A stretch of 64,000 nt of DNA from Pannonibacter sp051860505 (GCF_051860505.1 NZ_JBHYDX010000010.1:1-64000); one strand, 5' to 3'; shown: positions 35,865 to 45,022, numbered from the stretch's first letter. Notes: generated by a model from the letters alone, not told the origin. Made by a program: numbers and translations.

Positions 35865-37178
35865 CTACTCGGCCGCGTTGACCGTGCCGCTGGCAACGCT
35901 GGACTTTAGCCTTGGCCATTTGGACCGGCTGACCGGCGCGCTGTGGCCATGACTGCCTTCCAGCAGCACCATTCCGCTGTCCCCGGCCCGCCGCAACGCG
36001 CGGACCCGGCCGAGATTGACGATGTGCGAGCGATGCACGCGTGTGAAATGGCGCCCGTCGAGCAGGCGTTCGACTTCGGTGATCGACAGGGGACAGAAAT
36101 AGGCGCGATGCAGATCGAACACCCGGGTGTAATGGGCATCCGCCTGCACGGCGACAATCTCGCCAACGGCCAGACGCGCCTTGCCGCCATCGCGCTCAAT
36201 GGGCAGGGACAGGCCGCCCACGGCGAGCTGAGACCGCAGGCGTGCCTCGTCAGGCGCGCTCTGCAGGCCAAGCGCCGCGCGGCGCAACGGTTCTGCAAGA
36301 CCGTCGCGCGTGGTTGCCGGCACGGACGAGAGTGCCGCCAGAGAGGCAACGCTGGTCGTTTGCGCTGCCTCGTCGTCTTCGCCCGGATGCGCTGTCTCAC
36401 TGGCGGCAAAGGCGGGACCTAGCTGTGCGGCCGGCGTTGGTGCGGACAGCGCCAGCGGCGGCTCCGCCTCCTCGGTTTCCGGCACAAGGGTCAGCAGGAA
36501 GAGGCCGGAAACGAGAAAGGCCACCACCGAGACGATGATTGCAAGACTACCGGGCGACACAGCCGGCGCGCCCGTACCGCCGCCCTCCATCGGCATCAGC
36601 GTCATGCCGGCCATGGCGATGTAGTGCATCGCCGCGATGGCAAGTGCAAGCGCCAGCGCCGACACCAGAACGGGCGGACGGCGAACCGTGCCGAAGGCAA
36701 GCCAGAGCGCCAGGCCGGACACGCAGAAGGCCACCAGAAAACTGGCGCCGACAAATCGCGGATCATGGGTCATGTGCGACGAGGCATGCAGCGCCAGCAT
36801 GCCGAGGTAATGCATGGTGGCAATGCCCGCGCCCATGACAAAGGCGGCGATGAGCAATCGCAACCGCGTGAGCCCGCCCCTTCGCCGTGCGGCCGTGAAC
36901 ACCGCCAGCCCGACGACCAGGACGCAGATCAGAAACGACAGCAACGTCGGCAGCACGAGGAAATCAACTGCCACGGGCAGCTGCGCCGCCAGCATGCCGA
37001 CGAAATGCATGGACCAGATGCCAAGGGCGAGGGTCAATGCGGAGCCCGCCAGCAGCATGCGCCGGCGTGCATCGCGCGCGTCACGCACGCGGATGGCCAT
37101 GCTCAATCCGACAAAGCTGCCCTGGAAGGCAACCAGAACGGACAAGGCAACGAGCCAGGGCTCATGGGTGAGTCCCAT
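35865..37178 (-). CDS. coxC: CoxC-like MHYT-LytTR membrane sensor and regulator
   Basis: A 437-residue membrane-bound regulator. The N-terminal MHYT domain has about seven helices and the three signature repeats MHFVGM, MHYLGM and MHYIAM, whose His and Met residues are proposed to bind copper and sense CO, O2 or NO. A linker rich in acidic and alanine residues (about 240-330) follows, then a C-terminal LytTR DNA-binding domain: IVAVQADAHYTRVFDL and FTRVHRSHIVNLGRV. The same fusion defines CoxC and CoxH of Oligotropha. Its position directly upstream of coxM makes control of the cox genes likely. ATG 37178 has an AGGAGGGAG site. Confidence 0.9.
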   Translation of the reverse strand: MGLTHEPWLVALSVLVAFQGSFVGLSMAIRVRDARDARRRMLLAGSALTLALGIWSMHFVGMLAAQLPVAVDFLVLPTLLSFLICVLVVGLAVFTAARRRGGLTRLRLLIAAFVMGAGIATMHYLGMLALHASSHMTHDPRFVGASFLVAFCVSGLALWLAFGTVRRPPVLVSALALALAIAAMHYIAMAGMTLMPMEGGGTGAPAVSPGSLAIIVSVVAFLVSGLFLLTLVPETEEAEPPLALSAPTPAAQLGPAFAASETAHPGEDDEAAQTTSVASLAALSSVPATTRDGLAEPLRRAALGLQSAPDEARLRSQLAVGGLSLPIERDGGKARLAVGEIVAVQADAHYTRVFDLHRAYFCPLSITEVERLLDGRHFTRVHRSHIVNLGRVRALRRAGDSGMVLLEGSHGHSAPVSRSKWPRLKSSVASGTVNAAE

Positions 37179-37359
37179 CCTCGCGTCTCCCTCCTGCCGG
37201 CACCGCGATGAACGCAGCCTCCTCCCCGGCACTGCCGTAAGGATAAGGAAAGTCTGTGAAATGTCCACAGCCCGCCAGCCATTGCATGGGCGGGGCGAGG
37301 CCTCTAACCTGCCCTCTCTTCGCCGTTCCAACTCCACCACAACACCGGGCCCAGCGAAC

Positions 37360-38117
37360 ATGTCCTTGTCGGAAAAGACCATTCTCGTCACGGGTGCCAG
37401 CGCCGGCATTGGCCGGGCCACCGCGATTGCCTTCCTTGAGGCCGGGGCACAGGTGTTCTGACGGGACGCCGGCTGGACGCCCTCAACGAGACGCTGGCCC
37501 TCTCCGGCGCGCCAACCGAACAAGCGCTATGTGTTGCCGGCGATGTCAGCGACGAGGCCTTCGTCGATGAGTTGTTCGCCGCTCTGGAGGCAAGGTTTGG
37601 CCGGCTTGACGTGGTCTTCAACAATGCAGGCATCAGCCTGCTCTCGCGCACAATCGACGAGATCAGTCCGCAGGAATTCCGGAACGTGATCGACGTGAAC
37701 GTGAACGGTGCCTTTTTGATCGCCCGTGCCGCCTTCGCGCTGATGCGGCGACAGGTGCAGCAGGGCGGGCGCATCATCAACAACGGCTCGATTTCCGCGC
37801 ATGTGCCGCGTCCGGGCTCGGTCGCCTACACCACGTCGAAACACGCCATCACCGGCCTCACGCGCAGCCTGTCGCTCGACGGCCGCCGCTTCAACATCGC
37901 CTGCGGCCAGATCGACATCGGCAACGCCGCCTCGGACATGACCGACGCAATGAGCAAGGGCGTGCCGCAGGCCAACGGAACGGTCGCTGCCGAGCCCGTC
38001 ATGGACGTGCAGCACGTGGCCAGCTCTGTCCTGCACATGGCTGGCCTGCCGCTGGAGGCAAACGTGCAGTTCATGACGGTAATGGCCACCACGATGCCCT
38101 TTATCGGCCGGGGGTAA
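37360..38117 (+). pseudogene. SDR family oxidoreductase gene interrupted by a one-base frameshift
   Basis: The frame from ATG 37360 encodes MSLSEKTILVTGASAGIGRA, a classical SDR nucleotide loop, then stops at TGA 37459-37461 right after AGAQVF. In the next frame the reading continues directly as LTGRRLDALNETLA and through NNAGISLL, the catalytic YTTSK motif and a normal C-terminus to 38117. Restoring one C near 37458 (TTCCTGACG) gives a complete protein of about 252 residues. So this is either a recent inactivating deletion or a base-call error. The downstream half is well preserved, which suggests the lesion is young. It is divergent from coxC and overlaps the convergent mnmD end by 17 bases. 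Confidence 0.8.
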
Positions 38118-38886
38118 CCTCGCCTCGCCACCCCACCGACATCTGACGCTTTCCCGCGAAGCCCTTGCGCTTCTCGACGGTGAAGCCGGCCTGGGCCAGG
38201 GCGCGGCGAACCCAGCCGGCGGATGTGTAGGTTGCGAAGCTCCCGCCCGGGGCTGTTGCTGCATAGACCGCCTGCATCAGACCCGGCTGCCAGAGCTCCG
38301 GGTTACGTGATGGGGCAAAGCCGTCGAGGAACCAGGCATCCACGGGAAGACAGGAACTTAAGGCAACAGGGGCCTTCTCGTTCACCAGCTCGGGGACAAG
38401 CCTGTTGACATCTCCAAGACCAAGCCAGAGTGTTACGCCCGGCATTTCCATCAGGTGCCAGCCCGCTGCGGCGCCCTCGCCGATGCGAGCTTTTGCCAGT
38501 AGCTGCCGCAGACTATCGGCAAGCATGCCCAGCTCCGGAAAGGCGGCATGGGCCTTCTCGAGCTGGGCGATCGACAGCGGGAAGGCCTCGACCGTGATGA
38601 AGGTCAGGTGCGGCGCGGCGGGCTGATCGCGCAGCAATGCCAGGGTGGCAAGCAGATTCAGTCCGGTACCGAAGCCGAGTTCCCCGATGACGAACTGGTC
38701 CCTGCCCTGCCAGCGCGCCGGCAGGCCGTTGCCGGCGTGAAAGACATGGGCCGTTTCGGCAAGGCCACCGGCGCGCGAAAAGTAGGTGTCGCCAAATTGC
38801 GGCGCCCGGGGCACGCCATCGTCCAGCCATTCAAGCTCTGGCGCGGCAACCGGTTGCGGCAATTTCCTTTGTTCGTCCTGAGCCAT
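38101..38886 (-). CDS. mnmD: MnmD, tRNA wobble-uridine (mnm5s2U34) methyltransferase
   Basis: A 261-residue stand-alone version of the methyltransferase half of MnmC. SAM binding lies in VIGELGFGTGLNLLATL and the family signature is VDAWFLDGFAPSRNPELW. The enzyme methylates nm5s2U34 to mnm5s2U34 in the anticodon of tRNAs for Lys, Glu and others. In E. coli this domain is fused to an FAD-dependent oxidase domain; here the oxidase-like gene is the divergent neighbour 70 bases away. The 3' end overlaps the SDR gene by 17 bases on the other strand. Length is normal for MnmD. Confidence 0.9.
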   Translation of the reverse strand: MAQDEQRKLPQPVAAPELEWLDDGVPRAPQFGDTYFSRAGGLAETAHVFHAGNGLPARWQGRDQFVIGELGFGTGLNLLATLALLRDQPAAPHLTFITVEAFPLSIAQLEKAHAAFPELGMLADSLRQLLAKARIGEGAAAGWHLMEMPGVTLWLGLGDVNRLVPELVNEKAPVALSSCLPVDAWFLDGFAPSRNPELWQPGLMQAVYAATAPGGSFATYTSAGWVRRALAQAGFTVEKRKGFAGKRQMSVGWRGEVTPGR

Positions 38887-38956
38887 GCGATAGAACCCGC
38901 TGAGGCGGCACAGCCTGTGTCCCGATGCCTTTCCTTCCTAGCGGAGCCCGCGCCTC

Positions 38957-40102
38957 GTGTCCAAGTCCCCGGATGTGCTCGTCTTTGGTGCTGGCGTCTT
39001 TGGCCTGTCGGTCGCGCTCAGCGCCGCCCGCAAGGGCTTGCGGGTAACGCTTGTGGAGCAGAAAGCCATTGGCTCAGGGGCGAGCGGGGGCGTTCTTGGC
39101 GCGTTGATGCCGCACATGCCGGCCCGCTGGAACGCGAAAAAGGCGTTTCAGTTCGAGGCGCTTGCCTCCCTGTCCGGCTTTATTGCCGCCCTTGAGACTG
39201 AGACGGGCCTTGACTGCGGCTACCGCCGCTGTGGCCGGGTTCTGCCGATCACCACGGCGGACCTTCGGGCGCATCACGAGGCGCGCGCGGCCGAGGCGTT
39301 GACCCACTGGACGACCCCGGTCACCGGTTTTTCGTATGCGGTCGAGGATGCCGGCACGCTTGGCGGCTGGATTGCCCCCGAGGCGGCGCCCTTCGGCGTT
39401 GTCCGGGAAACGCTGGCGGCCCGCGTGGCGCCCCGCGCCTATCTCGGAGCGCTCGCTGCCGCGTTCACCGCCACCGGCCGCAGCGCGAACGGGAACCGGA
39501 CGGAACTTCGTCTCGGCGAGGGATTTGGTGAGCTGGACGACAAAACGGGGACGGTCACGCTCTCCTCCGGCACCCGGATCAGTGCCGGCCGCATCGTCCT
39601 GGCGCAGGGCTATGCCGCGTTTGATGCGCTGGCCGCGCTCACCGGCCAGACGCTTGGCGAGGGCCAGAAGGGGCAGGCGCTTCGGATCGATGGCACGGGT
39701 CTTTCCGACATGCCCGCCGTCTATTGCGACGGGCTCTACGTCGTCCCGCACAGCGACGGCAGCGTTGCCATCGGCAGCACGGCGCTGGCTGGGGTAACCG
39801 ATACCGAGCCGGAAGCGGCGGCGACGGCTGACCTCGTTGCCCGTGCCATCCGCTTCTGCCCGCAACTCGCCGGACGCCCCGTCATCGAGGCCTGGGCCGG
39901 CATTCGCCCGAAGCCGAAGGCGCGCGATCCGCTGGTTGGCGCGGTTCCGGGGCTGCGCCGCGCTTTCGTCGCCACGGGCGGTTTCAAGACCGGCTTCAGT
40001 CTCGCGCACCGCATCGCCGACGCCCTTGTGGCGGAGCTGGCGGACGAGGCGCCGCAGCATCCCCTGCCCGCCTCCTTCCGCCCCGAGGCGCATTTCGCCT
40101 GA
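38957..40102 (+). CDS. FAD-dependent oxidoreductase, MnmC oxidase-domain-like (DAO family)
   Basis: A 381-residue DAO-family flavoprotein. The N-terminal Rossmann segment reads VLVFGAGVFGLSVALSAARKG and the C-terminal FAD block reads FVATGGFKTGFSLAHRIAD, with EAWAGIRPKPKARDPL in between, as in glycine oxidase and the MnmC C-terminal domain. Divergent pairing with mnmD strongly suggests it is the separate MnmC oxidase, which converts cmnm5(s2)U34 to nm5(s2)U34 in tRNA. A role in free glycine or D-amino-acid oxidation is the alternative. Start is GTG 38957 with GCGGAG a little far upstream. No thi genes are near, which argues against ThiO. Confidence 0.78.
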   Translation: MSKSPDVLVFGAGVFGLSVALSAARKGLRVTLVEQKAIGSGASGGVLGALMPHMPARWNAKKAFQFEALASLSGFIAALETETGLDCGYRRCGRVLPITTADLRAHHEARAAEALTHWTTPVTGFSYAVEDAGTLGGWIAPEAAPFGVVRETLAARVAPRAYLGALAAAFTATGRSANGNRTELRLGEGFGELDDKTGTVTLSSGTRISAGRIVLAQGYAAFDALAALTGQTLGEGQKGQALRIDGTGLSDMPAVYCDGLYVVPHSDGSVAIGSTALAGVTDTEPEAAATADLVARAIRFCPQLAGRPVIEAWAGIRPKPKARDPLVGAVPGLRRAFVATGGFKTGFSLAHRIADALVAELADEAPQHPLPASFRPEAHFA

Positions 40103-40123
40103 GCGACGCATCATTCGCCTCCC

Positions 40124-41611
40124 TCAGTTGTCGAACAGGCTGGCAATCGCCAGCGCCTTGCGCAGGCGGTTCGGATCAATGCCGCGCAAGGAGCTTTCAT
40201 CGGCATCCGGCTCATCCCCCGGCGCCAACTGCGGCGCGGGTTGAGGCTGGGAAGCTGGCTGGGCCGAGGATTGCGGCTGAGGTGCCAGCTTCAGGGCCGC
40301 TGCCACCTGCTGGGCGTTGAGCGCCGCGCCGGGGCGATCGGCTTTTAGCGCAGCATCAAGGTTGTCAAAGACCAGCGCCGGTGCCGTTGCCTGAAGTGCA
40401 GCAAGGTCAATGGAGTTCATGCGGATGATATCATCGTAGCTCTTGCTCGCCACGGCCAGGTTGCCGAACTGACGCGACGCGTAGGCCGTCAGGCTGGGAT
40501 TGCAGTTCTGGTAGTAGCCGTCTTCGTTCATCATCACCTCCCGCCGCTTTTCGGCGAAAGGGGTGTACTGGCTGTTCAGGTCAAAGAGGCGATTGTTCGC
40601 CGGATCGTCCAGCAGCAGCGCAATTTCGGTGTCGGCGTAAGGATTGTCGTTGATGTCGATGGCATCGCGGATGATGACCAGGCCGCGCCCGGCGAGATCC
40701 CGGGTCAACGTCTGGTTGCCGCGTGTCATGACACTGGCGATGGGATCCTGGGCCGAGCTGTTGATGAAGGTCGCATAGTCGTAGAAATTGAAACGCTTCA
40801 GGGCGGCTCCATTCGTCGAAGCGATGTTTTCCATCGACTTGCTCGACAGGCTCAGCGCCAGCCCGCATTCCATCAGGCTGTGATGATATTGCAGGACCAT
40901 CGTGGCAATCGGCACCATTTCCTCGCCAAGGCCGATGGCTGTGCCCGCGTAGATGTCCAGAAGATCGGTTCCATTCGCCCCGGCAATGAAAAACGCCAGC
41001 ACATCCAGTGCATCCGTCGTGGTGCCGGAAATGTCTGCACCAATATAGGGACCGTAGAAGCGCTCCATGTATTTGACCACGGACCGGTCGAGCAGTTCGT
41101 TCTTGAAGATGCCGAGATCTGGCCATTCGGTGAGGTCAAAGTCCGTCACCGGCCGCCGGGCCCGGTTGGCCTTGTTGAAGGCGAGCTGGTTGCGCAGCCC
41201 GTCGCGAAACTGGTTCACGGCATTGACGGTTGCGTCCTGTCCGCCACCGCCAAATTCAAAATACTCGCCAACGTAGCGCAGCATGTCGCCGATGGCATAG
41301 ATGTCCTGGATCGCACCATCGCGCGTTACAAAGTCATCCGCCCTTACGCGAGCGGCTTTCCGAGCGCGGTTCGCTGCATCCGCAGCGCGCTGGTCCAGCG
41401 GGCTGCCAGTGCCGGAGTCTTTTCCAGGAAGCTTTGGCAGGCTCTTGACCCAGCCTGCAAAGACAGTGGCAAAAGCGGTCCCATCCCCAGTGCCCGGCTT
41501 GAACAATTCGGCCACCAGCACGTCGGTCATGGTCGAAATCTGGGCTGACCGCAGCCGGTTGCGCGCATCCTGAACGGCACGGCCATAAATGATGATCGGA
41601 TCCTTCGCCAT
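40124..41611 (-). CDS. 495-residue protein of unknown function
   Basis: Starts at ATG 41611 with an AGGGAGC ribosome site. There is no signal peptide or transmembrane helix. The N-terminal 400 residues are rich in helices with patterned aromatic and acidic residues (DIYAIGDMLRYVGEYFEF, ERFYGPYIGADISG, YHHSLMECGLALS). A low-complexity Pro/Gln/Ala/Ser linker covers about 425-465, and a short C-terminal segment follows (SLRGIDPNRLRKALAIASLF). The start MAKDPIIIYGRAVQDARNRLRSAQI could be a binding helix. Composition fits a folded cytoplasmic protein with a flexible tethered tail. I do not recognise a family and make no functional assignment. It is divergent from a YbaK-type deacylase. Confidence 0.8.
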   Translation of the reverse strand: MAKDPIIIYGRAVQDARNRLRSAQISTMTDVLVAELFKPGTGDGTAFATVFAGWVKSLPKLPGKDSGTGSPLDQRAADAANRARKAARVRADDFVTRDGAIQDIYAIGDMLRYVGEYFEFGGGGQDATVNAVNQFRDGLRNQLAFNKANRARRPVTDFDLTEWPDLGIFKNELLDRSVVKYMERFYGPYIGADISGTTTDALDVLAFFIAGANGTDLLDIYAGTAIGLGEEMVPIATMVLQYHHSLMECGLALSLSSKSMENIASTNGAALKRFNFYDYATFINSSAQDPIASVMTRGNQTLTRDLAGRGLVIIRDAIDINDNPYADTEIALLLDDPANNRLFDLNSQYTPFAEKRREVMMNEDGYYQNCNPSLTAYASRQFGNLAVASKSYDDIIRMNSIDLAALQATAPALVFDNLDAALKADRPGAALNAQQVAAALKLAPQPQSSAQPASQPQPAPQLAPGDEPDADESSLRGIDPNRLRKALAIASLFDN

Positions 41612-41765
41612 GGTAGCTCCCTGGAACTGGCTGCACTCAGATGGAAGGGACGCGGGCGAACCGATCCTGTGACGCTGCGGCTGGACAGGGCCGCAACGAA
41701 CTGCTTTGGTCGCACCAGAACCGAACGGTTCGGTACGCACGATTTGCTTGTTCCCGGAGAAACAG

Positions 41766-42239
41766 ATGAGCCTCGACAGTGTCCGCGCTTTCTTTGCCGA
41801 ACACGCGCCTGACATCGCAGTCACGGTGAAGGAGGAGAGCACCGCAACAGTGGCGGAAGCAGCCGCTGCCCTGGGCGTCACGCCGGCGGAGATTGCCAAG
41901 ACCCTGTCGATCCAGGCCGGCGACGATGTTGTGCTGATCGTGACGCGCGGCGATGCCCGTCTCGACAACAAGAAGGCCAAGGCGACCTTCGGCTCGAAAG
42001 TGAAGATGCTGGGCCTTGACGTGGTCGAGGAGATAACCGGTCATCCGGTCGGCGGCGTTTGCCCCTTCGGCCTTGCCCGGCCGCTGCGCGTCTGCTGCGA
42101 TGTCTCGCTCAAGGCGTTTACCCAAGTCTATCCCGCCGCCGGCGCGGTCAACGCCGCTGTCTGCCTCTCGCCCGAGCGGATGGCGGCGCTGACAGGGGCT
42201 GACTGGGTTGATGTCTGCAAGGATCCGGAGGGCGACTGA
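41766..42239 (+). CDS. YbaK/ProX-type aminoacyl-tRNA deacylase
   Basis: A 157-residue single-domain protein of the YbaK/ProX (INS-like) fold. Conserved elements are the central KTLSIQAGDDVVLIVTRGDARLDNKK with the catalytic-type lysine, and GHPVGGVCPFGLARPLRVCCD, which forms the substrate pocket. Family members hydrolyse misacylated tRNAs such as Cys- or Ala-tRNA(Pro) and prevent mistranslation; the exact specificity needs a family tree. ATG 41766 has a GGAG site. The gene is followed by galE 69 bases on, same strand, possibly on the same transcript. Confidence 0.87.
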   Translation: MSLDSVRAFFAEHAPDIAVTVKEESTATVAEAAAALGVTPAEIAKTLSIQAGDDVVLIVTRGDARLDNKKAKATFGSKVKMLGLDVVEEITGHPVGGVCPFGLARPLRVCCDVSLKAFTQVYPAAGAVNAAVCLSPERMAALTGADWVDVCKDPEGD

Positions 42240-42308
42240 GCGCCGCCTCAAAGCCTCGTCAATCTTTTCAGGGTATGTCTTGCCTCCATGACTGGATGAG
42301 GAGACCGC

Positions 42309-43298
42309 ATGACTGTCCTGATCACTGGCGGCGCCGGCTATATCGGCAGCCACATGGTGCGATGCCTGCTCGACGCGGGGGAAACACCCCTTGTCGTCGA
42401 CAATCTCGTCACCGGCTTTGACTGGCTGGTGCCGGAGGGCGTGCCCTTCATCCAGGCAGATGTCGGCGACGTCTTGCGAATGGAGCAGATCCTGAAGCAA
42501 CACGCCGTCGAGGCCGTGATCCATTTCGCAGGGTCCGTCGTGCTGCCGGAGTCCGTCTCCAACCCGCTGAAATATTACCGCAACAACACGGCTGTCTCGC
42601 GCAATGTCATCGAGGCTTGCGTCAATGCCGGCGTCGACAAGTTCATCTTCTCCTCGACGGCGGCCGTCTACGGCGATCCTGACGAGGTGCCGGTGCGCGA
42701 GGATGCGCCGCTGCGACCGCAGTCGCCCTATGGCCTGTCAAAGCTGATGACGGAACTGATGCTGAAGGATGTGGCAGCCGCCCATCCGTTCCGCTACACG
42801 GCGCTGCGCTACTTCAATGTCGCCGGTGCCGATCCGCAAGGCCGGACCGGACAGGCAACGCTGAATGCCACCAACCTGATCAAGATCGCCTGCGAAACCG
42901 CGCTCGGAAAACGCGATCACATGACGATCTTCGGCACCGACTATCCCACCATCGATGGCACCGGGGTTCGCGACTACATCCATGTCTGGGATCTGGTCGA
43001 GGCGCATCGTCTGGCCTTGCTGCGCCTGCGGGCCGGCGGCGGCAGCGTGGTCATGAACTGCGGTTATGGCAAGGGCTCCAGCGTGCGTCAGGTCATCGAC
43101 GCCGTTCAGGCTGCCTCGGGCGCAACGTTCGAAGTTCGCCTTGGTGAGCGCCGCCCGGGCGACATGCCGGAGGTCCTGGCCGCCAACGATGTCATCCTGC
43201 GGGAGCTGAACTGGCAGCCCAAGCACGAGGACCTGAACGTGATCGTGCGCCATGCGCTCGACTGGGAAGCCGCGCTCGCCCGGCGCAACCGGATCTGA
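42309..43298 (+). CDS. galE: UDP-glucose 4-epimerase
   Basis: A 329-residue extended SDR. The NAD-binding loop is VLITGGAGYIGSHMVRCLL, the catalytic serine lies in FSSTAAVYGDP and the Tyr-Lys pair is in YGLSKLMTE. The substrate-binding block RYFNVAGADPQGRTGQ and the DGTGVRDYIHVWDLVEAH segment are diagnostic of GalE. It interconverts UDP-glucose and UDP-galactose for polysaccharide synthesis. The start has GAGGAGA upstream. Its end is three bases from the end of cysQ on the opposite strand. No other sugar genes lie nearby. Confidence 0.93.
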   Translation: MTVLITGGAGYIGSHMVRCLLDAGETPLVVDNLVTGFDWLVPEGVPFIQADVGDVLRMEQILKQHAVEAVIHFAGSVVLPESVSNPLKYYRNNTAVSRNVIEACVNAGVDKFIFSSTAAVYGDPDEVPVREDAPLRPQSPYGLSKLMTELMLKDVAAAHPFRYTALRYFNVAGADPQGRTGQATLNATNLIKIACETALGKRDHMTIFGTDYPTIDGTGVRDYIHVWDLVEAHRLALLRLRAGGGSVVMNCGYGKGSSVRQVIDAVQAASGATFEVRLGERRPGDMPEVLAANDVILRELNWQPKHEDLNVIVRHALDWEAALARRNRI

Positions 43299-43301
43299 CA
43301 T

Positions 43302-44195
43302 CTATCCGGACGTTCCGGCAAGGCACTTGCGCACATCGTCAACCAGCCTCGGGTCGCCAAGAGCGACAAAGGCAGGATTGCGCAGCATGGTAACCACATC
43401 CGTATCCGGCACGAGCCTGTACGCGAGTTCCGGCCACTCGCCTTGCGCGATGTTGCGCACAGTGCCACCGGCGGCCCGCAAAACCGCGTGACCAGCTGCA
43501 ATATCCCATTGCATGGTCGGCGACAGGCGCGGGTAAACGTCCGCCCTGCCACTGGCCAGCCAGCACAGCTTGAGTGACGAGCCGACCGAGACAACGTCCG
43601 TTGCGTTCAGGGCCTCGATCATGGATTGCGTCTGGGCGCAGAGATGCGAGCGGCTGGCCAGGATGGAAATGCCGCCTGCCGGGGCCGGCCGGACCGCAAT
43701 AGGGGCGACTTCGGCAATCGCTCCGTCCCTTACGCTGGCATGAAAGGCAGCCCCGTCTGCGTTCCAGTAGATGTCGCCCGACGCCGGGGCATAGACGACA
43801 CCCTGCACCGGGACGCCGCCACGGATGATGGCGATGTTGACGGTGAACTCGCCATTGCGGCTGATGAACTCGCGGGTACCATCCAGGGGATCGACGAGGA
43901 TGAAGTCAGGTCCGCTGGCTGGAATGTGACCAGCGGCAATGGCCTCCTCCGCCACGACTGGCAGGTCCGGGAAATGCTCGGAAAGCCGGCGCAGGATGAT
44001 TGCCTCCGCGGCATGGTCCGCTGCGGTCACCGGCGATCCGTCGCCCTTGCTGCTGAAGTCGGTCTCGGCGGCATAGATCGCAAGTATGGCTTCGCCAGCC
44101 TCCAGCGCCATCGCCAGCAGCGCTCTTTCGGCCGGATCGAACGGCACGCCGGACTGCGAATGACGGGGATGGGCTTGCGGGCTCGGGTGGTTCAT
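43302..44195 (-). CDS. cysQ: 3'(2'),5'-bisphosphate nucleotidase CysQ
   Basis: A 297-residue inositol-monophosphatase-fold enzyme. Metal and phosphate sites are EEAIAAG near residue 85, DPLDGTREFISRNGEF near 105-120 and the C-terminal MQWDIAAGHAVLRAAGG. It hydrolyses 3'-phosphoadenosine 5'-phosphate to AMP, recycling the by-product of sulfate assimilation in the cytoplasm. ATG 44195 has AGGAAAG upstream; the longer frame to 44273 starts in low-quality sequence. The gene converges on galE. Confidence 0.92.
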   Translation of the reverse strand: MNHPSPQAHPRHSQSGVPFDPAERALLAMALEAGEAILAIYAAETDFSSKGDGSPVTAADHAAEAIILRRLSEHFPDLPVVAEEAIAAGHIPASGPDFILVDPLDGTREFISRNGEFTVNIAIIRGGVPVQGVVYAPASGDIYWNADGAAFHASVRDGAIAEVAPIAVRPAPAGGISILASRSHLCAQTQSMIEALNATDVVSVGSSLKLCWLASGRADVYPRLSPTMQWDIAAGHAVLRAAGGTVRNIAQGEWPELAYRLVPDTDVVTMLRNPAFVALGDPRLVDDVRKCLAGTSG

Positions 44196-44448
44196 ATCCG
44201 CTACTTTCCTGCACAGGCCAATGCGCCAACGCCAGCCGGGACGCCAACAGTGCGGGGCAGCCGCGACCTTCAAGTGCCGTCATCGCCCGGATTTGATTGG
44301 GGAACGCAAGGCCAGCGACGTTGGATCCGGTATGGATGTAGCACTGATCGGCAAGCCAACGGAGGCATCAACGCGCGTGTTTATCCCCGGCCCGGAAATA
44401 TCTTTCTTTTCAGACAGGCTCGTGCAGGCGTCGGCTCAGTCTGACAGA

Positions 44449-44745
44449 TCAGGCAGCAAGGCGCTTGCCAGGGAGGACTTCAGCCGGCTCGGACGACGTG
44501 TGATGGGCTGAGGGCTTGGACTGCCCCCGGGCGACGCTCCGCGGACGCGCCATCAAGACGGCCGCACCACTCGCCAGCACCAAGGCAACAGGCCAGGCAA
44601 TCGCAGCACCAATTGCAAGCATCAGACGGAGCCGGCTCGACCGGTTGGTGTCGATCAACTCAGCGCAGGAAAACGCGAGGAACATCAAGGCCACGACACC
44701 GTAGAGCAACGCGCCGAGAAACATCAGGATCATTGCGCCGGTCAT
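44449..44745 (-). CDS. Small membrane protein of unknown function
   Basis: A 98-residue protein with two transmembrane helices: MILMFLGALLYGVVALMFLA at the N-terminus and MLAIGAAIAWPVALVLASGA in the middle. A hydrophilic tail rich in serine, histidine and glutamate follows. A GGAG ribosome site lies nine bases before the ATG. No domain is recognised. Upstream of cysQ, 44196-44448 shows no other gene. Confidence 0.6.
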   Translation of the reverse strand: MTGAMILMFLGALLYGVVALMFLAFSCAELIDTNRSSRLRLMLAIGAAIAWPVALVLASGAAVLMARPRSVARGQSKPSAHHTSSEPAEVLPGKRLAA

Positions 44746-44830
44746 GAATTCTGGCTCCAGTCCACCTGTTAAGGTTAACCCCGACGAGGCTTCCCTCCCG
44801 GACTTTGTTTCAGTTCACGCGCCTGAAGGC

Positions 44831-45022
44831 CTAGATGAGCCAGGCCACCAAACTATAGAGGGCAAAGCCACTGATGACCATGGAACCCCAGAACAGCAGG
44901 TTCTTTGCCAGCAGGAACACAAACGCCGAGGCACGTTTGCCAACACCGCTCCACAAGCGCCGGCTTGCGGTCCGGCGTTCGGTTCGGGTGAGGCTAGCTG
45001 CGCGAAACATCGGCTTGGTCAT
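44831..45022 (-). CDS. Small single-helix membrane protein of unknown function
   Basis: A 63-residue frame with a basic N-terminal half (LTRTERRTASRRLW) and a C-terminal hydrophobic helix (LLFWGSMVISGFALYSLVAW). AAGGAC lies just upstream of the ATG at 45022; ATG 45034 is an alternative with GGGG upstream. Charge distribution favours an inside N-terminus. It lies 85 bases upstream of the other small membrane protein on the same strand, so they may be co-transcribed. No family recognised. Confidence 0.5.
   Translation of the reverse strand: MTKPMFRAASLTRTERRTASRRLWSGVGKRASAFVFLLAKNLLFWGSMVISGFALYSLVAWLI

Noticed and set aside
37453..37470. Programmed frameshift in the SDR gene
   Set aside because: No slippery heptamer or downstream stimulatory structure is visible; SDR genes are not known to use frameshifting.
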